A stretch of DNA of 64,000 nt. Source: Flavobacteriales bacterium (GTDB lineage: Bacteria > Bacteroidota > Bacteroidia > UBA10329). The position numbers and the translations under genes were made by a program. The stretch spans positions 151,582 through 215,581 of the forward strand of contig WGMW01000008.1 in NCBI GenBank assembly GCA_016124845.1. The letters run 5' to 3'. The notes beneath the pieces were generated by a model. It was given only the letters and a program-made list of their open reading frames with translations, was not told where the DNA came from and did no database searches. The first letter of the stretch is position 1, and every line of letters begins with the position of its first letter. Positions 7,458 to 16,560 of the stretch are shown in pieces.

Positions 7458-9140
7458 TCAGTACAGAACAATCTTGGAAGACAACTGCTGACCAGCTGAA
7501 GAAACCTTCACGAAATAGAGCCCTTCGGACAGACCGAGTGTTTGTTTATCCAAACTGATGCGCTGCCGACCGATCGAACAATTGGCGGACGATCGATAGA
7601 CCTCTTGCCCCATTTCGTTCAGTAGAACCACCTGAAACTGGTCTCTTTCTGTTACATCAAATGCCAGATTGATGGTTCCATTCGTTGGATTCGGGTAAAC
7701 CTTGAGCGGGTTCGGTGCTAAGCCATTCTGTTCTTCAATACCAGCGGTGAGCGGCTCCTCCACATACTGAATGTAAGTGACATACATCTCGTCTTCCGTT
7801 GTAAGACCGAAATAGATCGTATTCTGTCCTGGATTCGTAAACGTAGCTTCATGAATCAACCCATTGGTAAAATTCACTTCAAGCAGTTCATCATCAAACG
7901 TTCTGAAAGGCGGGTGCTGCCAATCGTAATATCCCTGATCGAAACTGTAGGTATCATCGTAATGACCATTATAAATGTTATCGCCCTTCGTTCCATCTGG
8001 GTTTCTCATCCAAACTTGAAAATCTTGCCCTGTTTTGTGCGTGTGCGCCATAATGGACCAGATATACCATGTATAGGTTGTATCCGTTTCGTACTGGGTG
8101 ATCCTGTAAACCGAATCGGTGGTACCTGGAGGAATGACCAAGGCCGAAGGATCGTTACCTCCATAATACACGGGGCTTGATTTCATTTCCTCTTGAGCCG
8201 TGCCAGATGGTTGCGTATACACATTCATGTAGAACTCGCCCGCAAGAATGGAATCCGAACTGTAATTCGGCAAGTGATAGTTGAGGTCCAGGACCACATT
8301 CGCATTCCAGAAAAACGCTGCCCCTTCCGGAAGCACCACGTCTTGACTATTTGGCCATTGACCGATGATGTCTGCCGTGTAATAAACACCCGCTGCATCA
8401 AGAATACTGTTCACCGGTCTGAGGCCGGGAGCAAAATTCGTGTCTTGATTGGGGTAGTATCGATAAAGTGCCGTATGATGTCCGAAATCGTTGATCTCGA
8501 TATTCACGCGGTTCACCTCGGTCGGATCCGTAAGGTCTGTGCTGTATTTGTAGAAAAACTCCCTCTCTTCAAGCGGAGCCAGAAAGAACGGTCCGTAATG
8601 GATCTGAATTCCTTCGGATGGGTCTGGAATGGGAAGCGGCTCCATTCGCGACATACCCATCGTTCCATTGTAGTAATCAGACAACAGCTGCGGATCGACA
8701 TAATCAGAAACAGTATCAGCCCCAAATAGAATCCATTGACGCACCATTTCAATGTCCTCGTATGCAAGATGCGGGCTGTTCTGTGGCATCTGCGTTCCCA
8801 TTGCCTGAACCAGATGACTGACCGGGTCAATATCCGCAGCGATCTTGGCGAAAAGGAAACTTCTTTCGGGGTAACCTGGATCTACCAGCTTCAAACCGGC
8901 ACTTACCGCGGCAGGATTCACGGGTACAACTCCGGCCAGTTCTGCATAGACCTCCGCAACCGTTCCAGACAGGTTCAGCTGTCCGCTGGGATTTGACCCA
9001 CTGTGACAACCGATCGTACAGTTATTGTTGAATATCGTCTTTACGCGTTCAAAGGACGTTTGCGAGAACGCCCCGTTTGCAAGAAAAAGTAAGCAGACTA
9101 CGATTGAAACGGTTCGAATTTCAGAAGCAAAACTTCTCAT
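7458..9140 (-). CDS. Secreted PHM-like copper monooxygenase with CX3CH domain and T9SS tag
   Basis: The 560-residue protein has a signal peptide (cleaved near ...GAFSQ), then a cytochrome-like region with CTIGCHSG at about 41-48 (CX3CH instead of CX2CH) and a later GTQMPQNSP Met-containing segment. The middle part resembles the copper type II ascorbate-dependent monooxygenase fold: FGHHTALYRY (His about 220), LNYHLPNY (about 287) and AHTHKTGQDFQVW (about 364). The C-terminus from VYPNPTNGTINLAFDV is a T9SS type A sorting domain ending in KIVLY. Fusions of this type are known from Bacteroidetes; the substrate is unknown. Whether the CX3CH binds heme is uncertain. It is transcribed alone and is convergent with the TonB receptor. 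Confidence 0.75.
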   Translation of the reverse strand: MRSFASEIRTVSIVVCLLFLANGAFSQTSFERVKTIFNNNCTIGCHSGSNPSGQLNLSGTVAEVYAELAGVVPVNPAAVSAGLKLVDPGYPERSFLFAKIAADIDPVSHLVQAMGTQMPQNSPHLAYEDIEMVRQWILFGADTVSDYVDPQLLSDYYNGTMGMSRMEPLPIPDPSEGIQIHYGPFFLAPLEEREFFYKYSTDLTDPTEVNRVNIEINDFGHHTALYRYYPNQDTNFAPGLRPVNSILDAAGVYYTADIIGQWPNSQDVVLPEGAAFFWNANVVLDLNYHLPNYSSDSILAGEFYMNVYTQPSGTAQEEMKSSPVYYGGNDPSALVIPPGTTDSVYRITQYETDTTYTWYIWSIMAHTHKTGQDFQVWMRNPDGTKGDNIYNGHYDDTYSFDQGYYDWQHPPFRTFDDELLEVNFTNGLIHEATFTNPGQNTIYFGLTTEDEMYVTYIQYVEEPLTAGIEEQNGLAPNPLKVYPNPTNGTINLAFDVTERDQFQVVLLNEMGQEVYRSSANCSIGRQRISLDKQTLGLSEGLYFVKVSSAGQQLSSKIVLY

Positions 9141-9249
9141 GAAAGAATAATTTTTAATAAACGGAGGTTGAAATTACACTACGAGTAGCAAATGACAAGC
9201 AAGAGCAAAACTTTTGCATTACTTTGATTGCAACTAAAAACCATTGATC

Positions 9250-10140
9250 ATGATAAAACATCTACTTCTTTTTTCGGCTTTAGCATTCACTTTTAGTGCA
9301 AGCCTTGCTCAAATTACCAATGGCGGTTTTGAAAACTGGACCTCTGGTCCGGGAAGCTGCGAAAGTCTGACGGATTGGGGAACCCTCAACGCAAACACCT
9401 ACTTGGTCGGAATCTGCACTACTCAAAAAGAATCGTCCAATGTCCACGGAGGCAGTAACGCCCTTAAGTTAGTGACGCAGCACGTACAGATAACTTTGCC
9501 TCCAGTTGACGAGATGGCACCTGGAATCTGCACCAACGGTACCATCAACACGCAGACACAGGCCGTGGATGGAGGTGACCCGTTCACAGCAAGACCAACA
9601 GCATTTACGGGATGGTATAGGGCCGACCCCGTGAATTCAGATACATATTCGTTTTCTGCATTGTTGATCAACGAGACGACCGGTGATACCGTTGGCTCAG
9701 CTGAATGGAGTGGCAATACGGTTGTCTCATCATGGACTCAGTTCAGTGCTCCCGTGACCTACTATTCTGCTGATTCTCCGACTCTTGTTCAAATTCTTTT
9801 GCTGTCAAGCAATACGAATAACCCTCAAGAGAATAGCGTTGTGTATTTTGATGACCTTGATTACGAGACCATCACAGTTGGTATTGCCGAGGAGGATATT
9901 GCTGCAATTCAAGTTTATCCGAACCCCGTTGTTTCTGATGTCACTTTCAACCTTGGCAAACTCAACGGTGGAAAGCTCATCATCTCAAACATCATGGGAC
10001 AACGAGTTTATGACCAGCAATTGAATGCATCTCAGAATGTCATCTCAATGGATCGATTCACAAACGGCACGTACATCTACCGTCTTACAGACCTTGATGG
10101 TGCTTTCCTCAAAACCGGAAAGATCATTCTGGCGCGATAA
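9250..10140 (+). CDS. T9SS-sorted secreted protein, PCMD-like domain
   Basis: About 296 residues from the ATG at 9250; a TTG six bases upstream is a less likely start. A signal peptide ends at ...SASLAQ. The N-terminal region (GGFENW, then GGSNALKLVT) and the beta-rich TGWYRADPVNSDTYSFSALL segment resemble the putative carbohydrate metabolism/binding (PCMD) domain seen in Bacteroidetes glycan-related proteins. The C-terminus, VYPNPVVSDVTFNLGKLNGG to GKIILAR, is a T9SS type A sorting domain. It is therefore a cell-surface or released protein, possibly glycan-binding. A hairpin resembling a terminator follows at 10163. Confidence 0.75.
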   Translation: MIKHLLLFSALAFTFSASLAQITNGGFENWTSGPGSCESLTDWGTLNANTYLVGICTTQKESSNVHGGSNALKLVTQHVQITLPPVDEMAPGICTNGTINTQTQAVDGGDPFTARPTAFTGWYRADPVNSDTYSFSALLINETTGDTVGSAEWSGNTVVSSWTQFSAPVTYYSADSPTLVQILLLSSNTNNPQENSVVYFDDLDYETITVGIAEEDIAAIQVYPNPVVSDVTFNLGKLNGGKLIISNIMGQRVYDQQLNASQNVISMDRFTNGTYIYRLTDLDGAFLKTGKIILAR

Positions 10141-10162
10141 TTCACACATGTTTGTTTTAAGG

Positions 10163-10198
10163 ATGGGTAACTTGCGGCATGCGGGTTACCCATTTTCT
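10163..10198 (+). terminator. Hairpin with T-rich tail; its loop holds the ogt start
   Basis: ATGGGTAAC (10163-10171) pairs perfectly with GTTACCCAT (10184-10192), followed by TTTTCTTT. It lies 22 bases after the stop of the secreted protein gene and so looks like an intrinsic terminator. The ATG of ogt (10179) is in the 12-base loop, so the same hairpin may affect ogt translation. Confidence 0.55.
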
Positions 10199-10646
10199 TT
10201 CTCCTATAGGGACGCTTGAGATAACGGAAACGAACGGAGCGATTTCCAAGGTTCTTTTCATTGAGGGTGAACCGAGCATCTTTCATTCAAGCGAAATTTT
10301 AGACCGATGCGTTCAGCAACTTCAGGAGTATTTTGAAGGAACGAGAACGGTGTTCGATTTAATCCTGAACCCGGAAGGAACCGAATTTCAAAAGGCTGTT
10401 TGGATTGAATTGCAATCCATTCCGTTCGGGAAGACCATTTCTTACTTGCAGCTGGCCAAACGCCTCGGTGACCCGAAAGTGATCCGTGCAGCAGGAACAG
10501 CCAATGGGAAAAATCCGATCGCCATCATCATTCCGTGTCATCGGGTTATTGGTAGCGATGGAAGCCTGACAGGCTATGCAGGCGGTTTAAAACGGAAGCA
10601 ATGGTTATTGGAACATGAAAGTTCTCAGGGAAATCTATTCAGTTAA
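10179..10646 (+). CDS. ogt: Methylated-DNA-protein-cysteine methyltransferase
   Basis: The 155-residue protein repairs O6-alkylguanine by transferring the alkyl group to its own cysteine. The active-site IIPCHRVIGSDGSLTGYAGG is present, with Cys at about residue 120. The preceding FQKAVWIELQSIPFGKTISY helix-turn-helix/arginine-finger region and the AAGTANGKNP segment are typical of Ogt/MGMT C-terminal domains. The N-terminus, THFLSPIGTLEI, matches the family start (SPIG-L), which supports the ATG at 10179 although it lies in a hairpin loop. Length is normal for a stand-alone enzyme without Ada domains. Confidence 0.95.
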   Translation: MRVTHFLSPIGTLEITETNGAISKVLFIEGEPSIFHSSEILDRCVQQLQEYFEGTRTVFDLILNPEGTEFQKAVWIELQSIPFGKTISYLQLAKRLGDPKVIRAAGTANGKNPIAIIIPCHRVIGSDGSLTGYAGGLKRKQWLLEHESSQGNLFS

Positions 10647-10697
10647 ACAAGGTTCTTCCCGCCTTAAGCCAATTTCAATTATCGGCCAATACAGAAC

Positions 10698-11219
10698 TTA
10701 GATTTGTGGAATTCCCATTTCCTGTCTATTAAACTTCGTATTCGATTCTATTTCATCAATCAGGTAAGGGAATCCAACTAAATGCATGTGTGCTTTAATT
10801 TGCTGATCCTTGCTCCTGATTTTCAGTTCCAGACTGACCTTTCCAAAGGTGACAGACTCAATATCAACCCATTTCATCGTCTTTATCTTGCCGAGCATGG
10901 TGGTTTGTTCCAATTGATCCGGAGTAATCACCAATTTAAACACGATGCCTATTAGTAGCAACGGAATTCCAAGGCCGCTGGCCATTAGAAAAAGCATTAG
11001 AACAAATATGGTCTCATCAGGTTCACATGTCCATAATCCGTAAACTAAAACCGTGAGCCCGGCAATCGTAGCAAAACCTCCAATAATCGGGTACAAAACA
11101 GGAAGTCGAAGTATTTTATTTCCCTTCTTATCTTCCTTTGGCTTTTTCTTGGAAGCTGCGACCAATAACGCCATTACCAGCGTGACCGCTAAAGGAGTTA
11201 TGGCGCTCGAAATATCCAT
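10698..11219 (-). CDS. Hypothetical membrane protein with PH-like tail
   Basis: The 173-residue protein has three hydrophobic segments (about residues 7-22, 43-62 and 72-100) and then a soluble C-terminal half (TMLGKIKTMKWVDIESVTFG) that resembles bacterial PH-like or YcxB-type membrane-associated domains. No catalytic motif is visible. It may be co-transcribed after the secreted 119-residue protein, as only 14 bases separate them. Confidence 0.6.
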   Translation of the reverse strand: MDISSAITPLAVTLVMALLVAASKKKPKEDKKGNKILRLPVLYPIIGGFATIAGLTVLVYGLWTCEPDETIFVLMLFLMASGLGIPLLLIGIVFKLVITPDQLEQTTMLGKIKTMKWVDIESVTFGKVSLELKIRSKDQQIKAHMHLVGFPYLIDEIESNTKFNRQEMGIPQI

Positions 11220-11233
11220 TTAAAACGCAAGGT

Positions 11234-11593
11234 TCAAATAACCTTCTTCTTCAGATAGTAGGTATTGAGTTGCATGCCGTCTCCAACAGCTTCTGTGGCT
11301 GACTGAATGGTATAGCCATTGCTCAGAAAATCTGACAATGTTTGCTTCAGAACGAAGTCGCCATCACCATGATCGGCATCGGTCACTTCCACCTGATCGA
11401 TCTTTCCTGCACCTTTCGAAACAAACACCACCGATTTGATATTGAAAAGCTCGTTCACGGGTTTCACCACTCGGATAATGGCCAGACTGTCGCTTTTGGA
11501 TTCGGGGGCAGGGCCGCCATTCCACGAACCAAGCATCAACCAACCGAAAATCATACTTGAAATGATGAGGAAACTGCGTAATTGAGTTTTCAT
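11234..11593 (-). CDS. Small secreted hypothetical protein
   Basis: The 119-residue precursor has a hydrophobic N-terminus (FLIISSMIFGWLMLGSWNGG) that could be a signal peptide or anchor. The rest is mixed alpha/beta; its last part, LSDFLSNGYTIQSATEAVGDG, recalls the DUF4177-like layout in which a short domain ends in a beta hairpin, but I cannot assign a family. It lies between the PH-like membrane protein and the leucine-rich repeat protein on the same strand. Confidence 0.5.
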   Translation of the reverse strand: MKTQLRSFLIISSMIFGWLMLGSWNGGPAPESKSDSLAIIRVVKPVNELFNIKSVVFVSKGAGKIDQVEVTDADHGDGDFVLKQTLSDFLSNGYTIQSATEAVGDGMQLNTYYLKKKVI

Positions 11594-11649
11594 GACCGTG
11601 GAATTTGCGACTGAAATTAGGAAATGTATTTCCCAATATCAACAGCCCA

Positions 11650-12249
11650 TCAATTCCCGCAATTACAATGTTGATCCATTTTCACCTCTACGTTCGGAAG
11701 CAGAATCTTAATGTCCTCCTGCTCCGCTGCTGTCATCACAATAACCCGAAGATCGATCTCCTGAAGCGCATACATTTCGGCCATTGAGCCAGGCAAACCC
11801 GTGATATTGTTGCTCCACATATCTATGTAGCGCAGCTTTTTCAGGTTCCCGATCTCCATAGGAAGTGTCACCAGTTCATTCTGACTGATGATGAGTTCCC
11901 GCAGGTCTTCCAACTGCCCGATCTCCGCTGGAAGCTCTTCAATTTTGTTCTTGTTGAGAATCAGCTTTTTAAGATTTTTTAACAGACCGAGTTCGGGAGG
12001 AATGGATTTCAGGCGGTTTCTGCTCAGATCCAACCATTGCAGGTTTGGAAACTCGGTGAACACTTCTGGAGGAACTTCCTTCAAGCGTTCTTTCAGTTTC
12101 AGGCTGTAGACGCTATCGTGCGGAGCGGCCAAAGCTTCCTCAAGCGTTGTGTATTGATAGACCTGAGTTTCAAGCGCATCCAACGTGTAATTCTGTCCAA
12201 ATGAGTATTTGGAAAAAATGACGAATAGGATAAGCGACAAATACCTCAT
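11650..12249 (-). CDS. Secreted leucine-rich repeat protein
   Basis: The 199-residue protein has a signal peptide (MRYLSLILFVIFSKYSFGQ) and about five leucine-rich repeats between residues 60 and 165, with the consensus LP-EIG-L-NL-L-L--N (for example LPAEIGQLEDLRELIISQN and IPPELGLLKNLKKLILNKN). Such domains mediate protein-protein contacts; the partner is unknown. The C-terminus has CNCGN, perhaps a short disulfide end. Its ATG overlaps the stop of ribF (ATGA), so the two are probably translationally coupled. Confidence 0.8.
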   Translation of the reverse strand: MRYLSLILFVIFSKYSFGQNYTLDALETQVYQYTTLEEALAAPHDSVYSLKLKERLKEVPPEVFTEFPNLQWLDLSRNRLKSIPPELGLLKNLKKLILNKNKIEELPAEIGQLEDLRELIISQNELVTLPMEIGNLKKLRYIDMWSNNITGLPGSMAEMYALQEIDLRVIVMTAAEQEDIKILLPNVEVKMDQHCNCGN

Positions 12250-13208
12250 AATATCTTTTCAGCTTCATTCTTATCGATCAGCAATCGTTCCTTCAACTGA
12301 TCGACCGAATCGAACTTCTGTTCATCTCGGATGCGGTCTTTCAACTGAAGTGTGATCTTCTGACCGTACAATTCTTCATTCAGTTCAAAAATATGAACCT
12401 CAATTCTTCTTGCTCCTCCATCAACGGTCGGGCGGGTGCCGATATTGAGCATGCCGTTGAATTTCCTTCCGCCCAATAAGACGTAGCAGGCATACACACC
12501 GTTGGCAGGAATGACCTTATTTCTATCCTCCACCTGAACATTTGCCGTTGGATACCCCAAGGTTCTTCCCAGTTTATCGCCATGGATCACCGTTCCAGAC
12601 AATTCATACATGTACGAAAGGTATTTGGCAGCGGTGGCCACATCGCCATGGCTTAACGCTGCGCGGATCTTGGTGGAACTCACCGCCACATCGTCAACAT
12701 CTTGAGCCGAAATTTCCTCCACCTGAAAACCATAGAGCGGCCCTGACTCGCGCAAATGCTCAAAGCTTCCTTCCCTGTTCCTTCCGAAATGATGGTCGTA
12801 ACCGATGACCAGCACACTCGTCCCCAATTTCTCCACCAGAATATCACGGATGAAATCGATGGAAGTTGTCCGCGAAAATTCGCGTGTAAATGGATGAATG
12901 ATGAGGTTCTGAACTCCAGCCTCTTCCAACAGTTTTATCTTCTCATCCAACGTGGTAATGAGTTCCAAACCGTGGTCATCTGGAAACAGTACCATGCGCG
13001 GATGCGGATGGAAGGTCAGCAGCACACTTTCGCCATCGATCTTACGGGCAATCTCATTGATGCGGGCAATGATCTTGCGATGCCCGATGTGTACACCATC
13101 AAACGTTCCTGTGGTCACAACAGCACCGTTCACTTTCTCAAACTCCTCAATGGAATGATAGACCTTCACGCGTTTTTCCTCACTTCGATGGGCGACAAAA
13201 ATATCCAT
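12246..13208 (-). CDS. ribF: Bifunctional riboflavin kinase / FAD synthetase
   Basis: The 320-residue enzyme makes FMN from riboflavin and FAD from FMN. The N-terminal adenylyltransferase domain has TTGTFDGVHIGHRKII (about residues 36-51, GxxHxGH-type nucleotidyl-transfer motif) and VVSSTKIRAAL. The C-terminal kinase domain has GTVIHGDKLGRTLGYPTANV (about 205-225) and ANGVYACYV. Length is normal. Translation may start at the given ATG or at MKVYHS-like sites slightly inside; the first 14 residues are not conserved in type. It overlaps the LRR gene by four bases. Confidence 0.95.
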   Translation of the reverse strand: MDIFVAHRSEEKRVKVYHSIEEFEKVNGAVVTTGTFDGVHIGHRKIIARINEIARKIDGESVLLTFHPHPRMVLFPDDHGLELITTLDEKIKLLEEAGVQNLIIHPFTREFSRTTSIDFIRDILVEKLGTSVLVIGYDHHFGRNREGSFEHLRESGPLYGFQVEEISAQDVDDVAVSSTKIRAALSHGDVATAAKYLSYMYELSGTVIHGDKLGRTLGYPTANVQVEDRNKVIPANGVYACYVLLGGRKFNGMLNIGTRPTVDGGARRIEVHIFELNEELYGQKITLQLKDRIRDEQKFDSVDQLKERLLIDKNEAEKIL

Positions 13209-13285
13209 TTACACGGGCTATAGGTGTCATTTTTGTACTCAAAAAGCACATCTCAACATGCTTGTCAACAAATTTTAAACACCCC

Positions 13286-13316
13286 TTGTCACCCTGATTT
13301 AAATGACCTACTTTCG
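13286..13316 (+). promoter_or_regulatory. Probable promoter of atpD-atpC
   Basis: TTG at 13286-13288 (-33 region) is separated by 20 bases from TACTTTCG at 13309-13316, one mismatch from TAnnTTTG. The atpD start lies 47 bases downstream. Confidence 0.5.
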
Positions 13317-13362
13317 CAGCCGAAAATTTCGAGCATATACCTCTGAATCAAAGCTAAAGTAA

Positions 13363-14865
<1,503 letters not shown>

Positions 14866-14877
14866 ACGACACAAGTT

Positions 14878-14945
14878 ATAGGTTATTGGTTATTCGTTAT
14901 CGGTGATTAACTCAATAACTTAATAACGAATAACCCAATAACTAT
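14878..14945. repeat. Long inverted repeat (GTTATTGGTTATTCG type) between atpD and atpC
   Basis: The left arm (14878-14900) and the right arm (14923-14945) are 23-base near-perfect complements, differing by a shifted G; the spacer is 22 bases. The right arm ends on the first two bases of the atpC ATG, so the stem would enclose the atpC start. The element has the TTATTGG/TTATTCG word structure of an interspersed palindromic repeat. Confidence 0.75.
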
Positions 14946-15183
14946 GACACTCGAAATCGTAACACCAGACGAAAAGGTTTTTGAAGGAGAAGCACGTCAC
15001 GTGCAACTTCCTGGCAAAGAAGGTCTTTTCGGCATCTTGAACAACCACGCACCAATTGTTTCAACCTTGGTAAAAGGAAAGATAAAGGTAGAAGCCGTGG
15101 ATGGTGATGTTCAGTACTTCGATATCGGTGGTGGTGTTGTGGAGATGAACAACAATAAGGTCATCGTTCTTGCAGAAAAGTAA
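14944..15183 (+). CDS. atpC: F1Fo ATP synthase subunit epsilon, short form
   Basis: The 79-residue protein contains only the N-terminal beta-sandwich of epsilon (LEIVTPDEKVFEGEARHVQL, GLFGILNNHAPIVSTL, FDIGGGVVEMNNNKVIVLAE). The C-terminal two-helix inhibitory hairpin is absent, as in many Bacteroidetes. It joins F1 to the Fo rotor. The gap from atpD is filled by an inverted repeat that reaches its start codon. A strong terminator follows at 15208. Confidence 0.95.
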   Translation: MTLEIVTPDEKVFEGEARHVQLPGKEGLFGILNNHAPIVSTLVKGKIKVEAVDGDVQYFDIGGGVVEMNNNKVIVLAEK

Positions 15184-15207
15184 TCTTGCAAACAATAGAA
15201 TTTCCCG

Positions 15208-15240
15208 AAACCCTGTTCGTTTGTGCGAACAGGGTTTTTT
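15208..15240 (+). terminator. Intrinsic terminator after atpC
   Basis: AAACCCTGTTCG pairs with CGAACAGGGTTT around a six-base loop and runs into six T. It lies 25 bases after the atpC stop. Confidence 0.9.
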
Positions 15241-15277
15241 ATTGTTGGTTACTCTGTTCGAAAAATTGGAACATTGA

Positions 15278-15309
15278 TTGATAGAGGTGCGTAAGCAATC
15301 GTAATTTTC
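15278..15309 (+). promoter_or_regulatory. Probable promoter of the secreted hydrolase gene
   Basis: TTG (15278-15280), 21-base spacer, then TAATTTTC (15302-15309), one mismatch from TAnnTTTG. The ATG follows at 15314, so the leader would be very short. Confidence 0.4.
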
Positions 15310-15313
15310 GAGG

Positions 15314-16060
15314 ATGATGAGATTGAGAGTTCTGAGTTTACTGCTGGTTGTACTGGTCAGCGCTGCAAGTGTTGATGCACAGACCGCCAGACGAGTAAAA
15401 TTCCCTTCTAAAGATGGTGTAACGATCACGGCCGACATGTATGAGGCCGACCCAAGTTACCCTTGGGTGGTGCTGTTCCATAAGGCACAATCGAGCCGTG
15501 GCGAGTTTCAACGCATTGCGCCAAAACTGAACAAACTGGAAGTGAACTGCATTGCCGTGGATCTGCGGTCAGGCAAAGAATCCAACTTCATTGTAAACGA
15601 GACCTTCGTGCTTGCCAAGGAAACTGGCTTGGGTACGGAATATCTTGATTCGGAACAGGATATGATCGCGGCCATCCAAAAGGCATTCATCATTGCCCGA
15701 AAGCCTGTGATCATTTTCGGCAGTTCGTACACGGCATCGCTTGCTATGAAACTCGGTCAGGAGATGTCACAGGTGGCGGCTGTTATCGCATTCAGTCCAG
15801 GAGAATATTTTGGCAACAAGTTGAATGTAATGGATGTGGCGCATCAACTCACCAAGCCAACTTTCATTGCTTGCAGTGCAGATGAGAAGAAGTATGTTAA
15901 ACCGATTGCGGATGCGGTGCGAACAGACAAGAAGATATTCTTTGCTCCACCGAAGGGAGGCGCTCATGGGGCCGCCTGTTTAGATAAAGGCACCGAGGGT
16001 GAAACCGAATACTGGATCCAGATGATCAACTTCATCCAAACGGTGAAGAAAGAATATTGA
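15314..16060 (+). CDS. Secreted alpha/beta hydrolase
   Basis: The 248-residue protein has a signal peptide (RVLSLLLVVLVSAASVDAQ) and a compact alpha/beta hydrolase domain: VVLFHKAQSSRGEF near the oxyanion region, the nucleophile elbow FGSSYTASLA (Ser about residue 137) and a C-terminal GGAHGAACLDKG with the likely catalytic His. It resembles dienelactone hydrolase-type or BAAT-like serine hydrolases. Substrate unknown. Transcribed alone. Confidence 0.75.
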   Translation: MMRLRVLSLLLVVLVSAASVDAQTARRVKFPSKDGVTITADMYEADPSYPWVVLFHKAQSSRGEFQRIAPKLNKLEVNCIAVDLRSGKESNFIVNETFVLAKETGLGTEYLDSEQDMIAAIQKAFIIARKPVIIFGSSYTASLAMKLGQEMSQVAAVIAFSPGEYFGNKLNVMDVAHQLTKPTFIACSADEKKYVKPIADAVRTDKKIFFAPPKGGAHGAACLDKGTEGETEYWIQMINFIQTVKKEY

Positions 16061-16063
16061 CCC

Positions 16064-16160
16064 GTAGAGACGCGATTTATCGCGTCTCTATTTATCGCGG
16101 CTTCATTCATCCCATCTTTCTAAGACCATCATCACGAGACGCGATGAATTGCGTCTCTAC
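16064..16160. repeat. Two GAGACGCGAT palindromes
   Basis: A near-perfect palindrome at 16064-16089 (TAGAGACGCGAT then TTATCGCGTCTCTA) and a second at 16136-16160 (GAGACGCGATGAATTGCGTC then TCTAC). The second copy contains the TAG stop codon (16157-16159, minus strand) of the MazG-like gene. Such palindromes are typical interspersed repeats in several bacterial phyla. Confidence 0.75.
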
Positions 16161-16483
16161 CGCAATTTAGGATTGCTCTGATGACGGTCTGCATCGCGGG
16201 CCGTTTTCTTTTCAAGGTTCTTCTTGAGTGCCTCAGTTAGATCTACACCCGTCTGATTGGCCAGACACAACAGCACGAAAAGCACATCAGCCATTTCATC
16301 CCCAAGGTCCTTGTCTTTGTCACTTTCCTTTTCCGACTGTTCTCCGTAACGTCTGGCAATGATGCGCGCCACTTCGCCCACCTCCTCGGTGAGCATGGCC
16401 ATGTTCGTCAATTCATTGAAATAGCGGACACCTGTGGTGTTGATCCATTGGTCAACGGTTCGTTGGGCCTGTTCGATGGTCAT
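16157..16483 (-). CDS. MazG-like nucleotide pyrophosphohydrolase
   Basis: About 108 residues from ATG at 16483; upstream in-frame codons lack the fold. The all-alpha MazG/dUTPase-like core is visible: ELTNMAMLTEEVGEVARIIARRYGE (EExxE) and GDEMADVLFVLLCLANQTG (ExxD), the metal-binding acidic motifs. It would hydrolyse nucleoside triphosphates to monophosphates as house-cleaning. The last residues (KLR then stop) run into a GAGACGCGAT palindrome, so the repeat supplies the stop codon. Confidence 0.85.
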   Translation of the reverse strand: MTIEQAQRTVDQWINTTGVRYFNELTNMAMLTEEVGEVARIIARRYGEQSEKESDKDKDLGDEMADVLFVLLCLANQTGVDLTEALKKNLEKKTARDADRHQSNPKLR

Positions 16484-16560
16484 GTTTCTGTTATTCTGTT
16501 GACAAAGAAAGAAAACAACCCATGATGACTCGATCTGAACCTGTAACTTAGGACTCCTCA

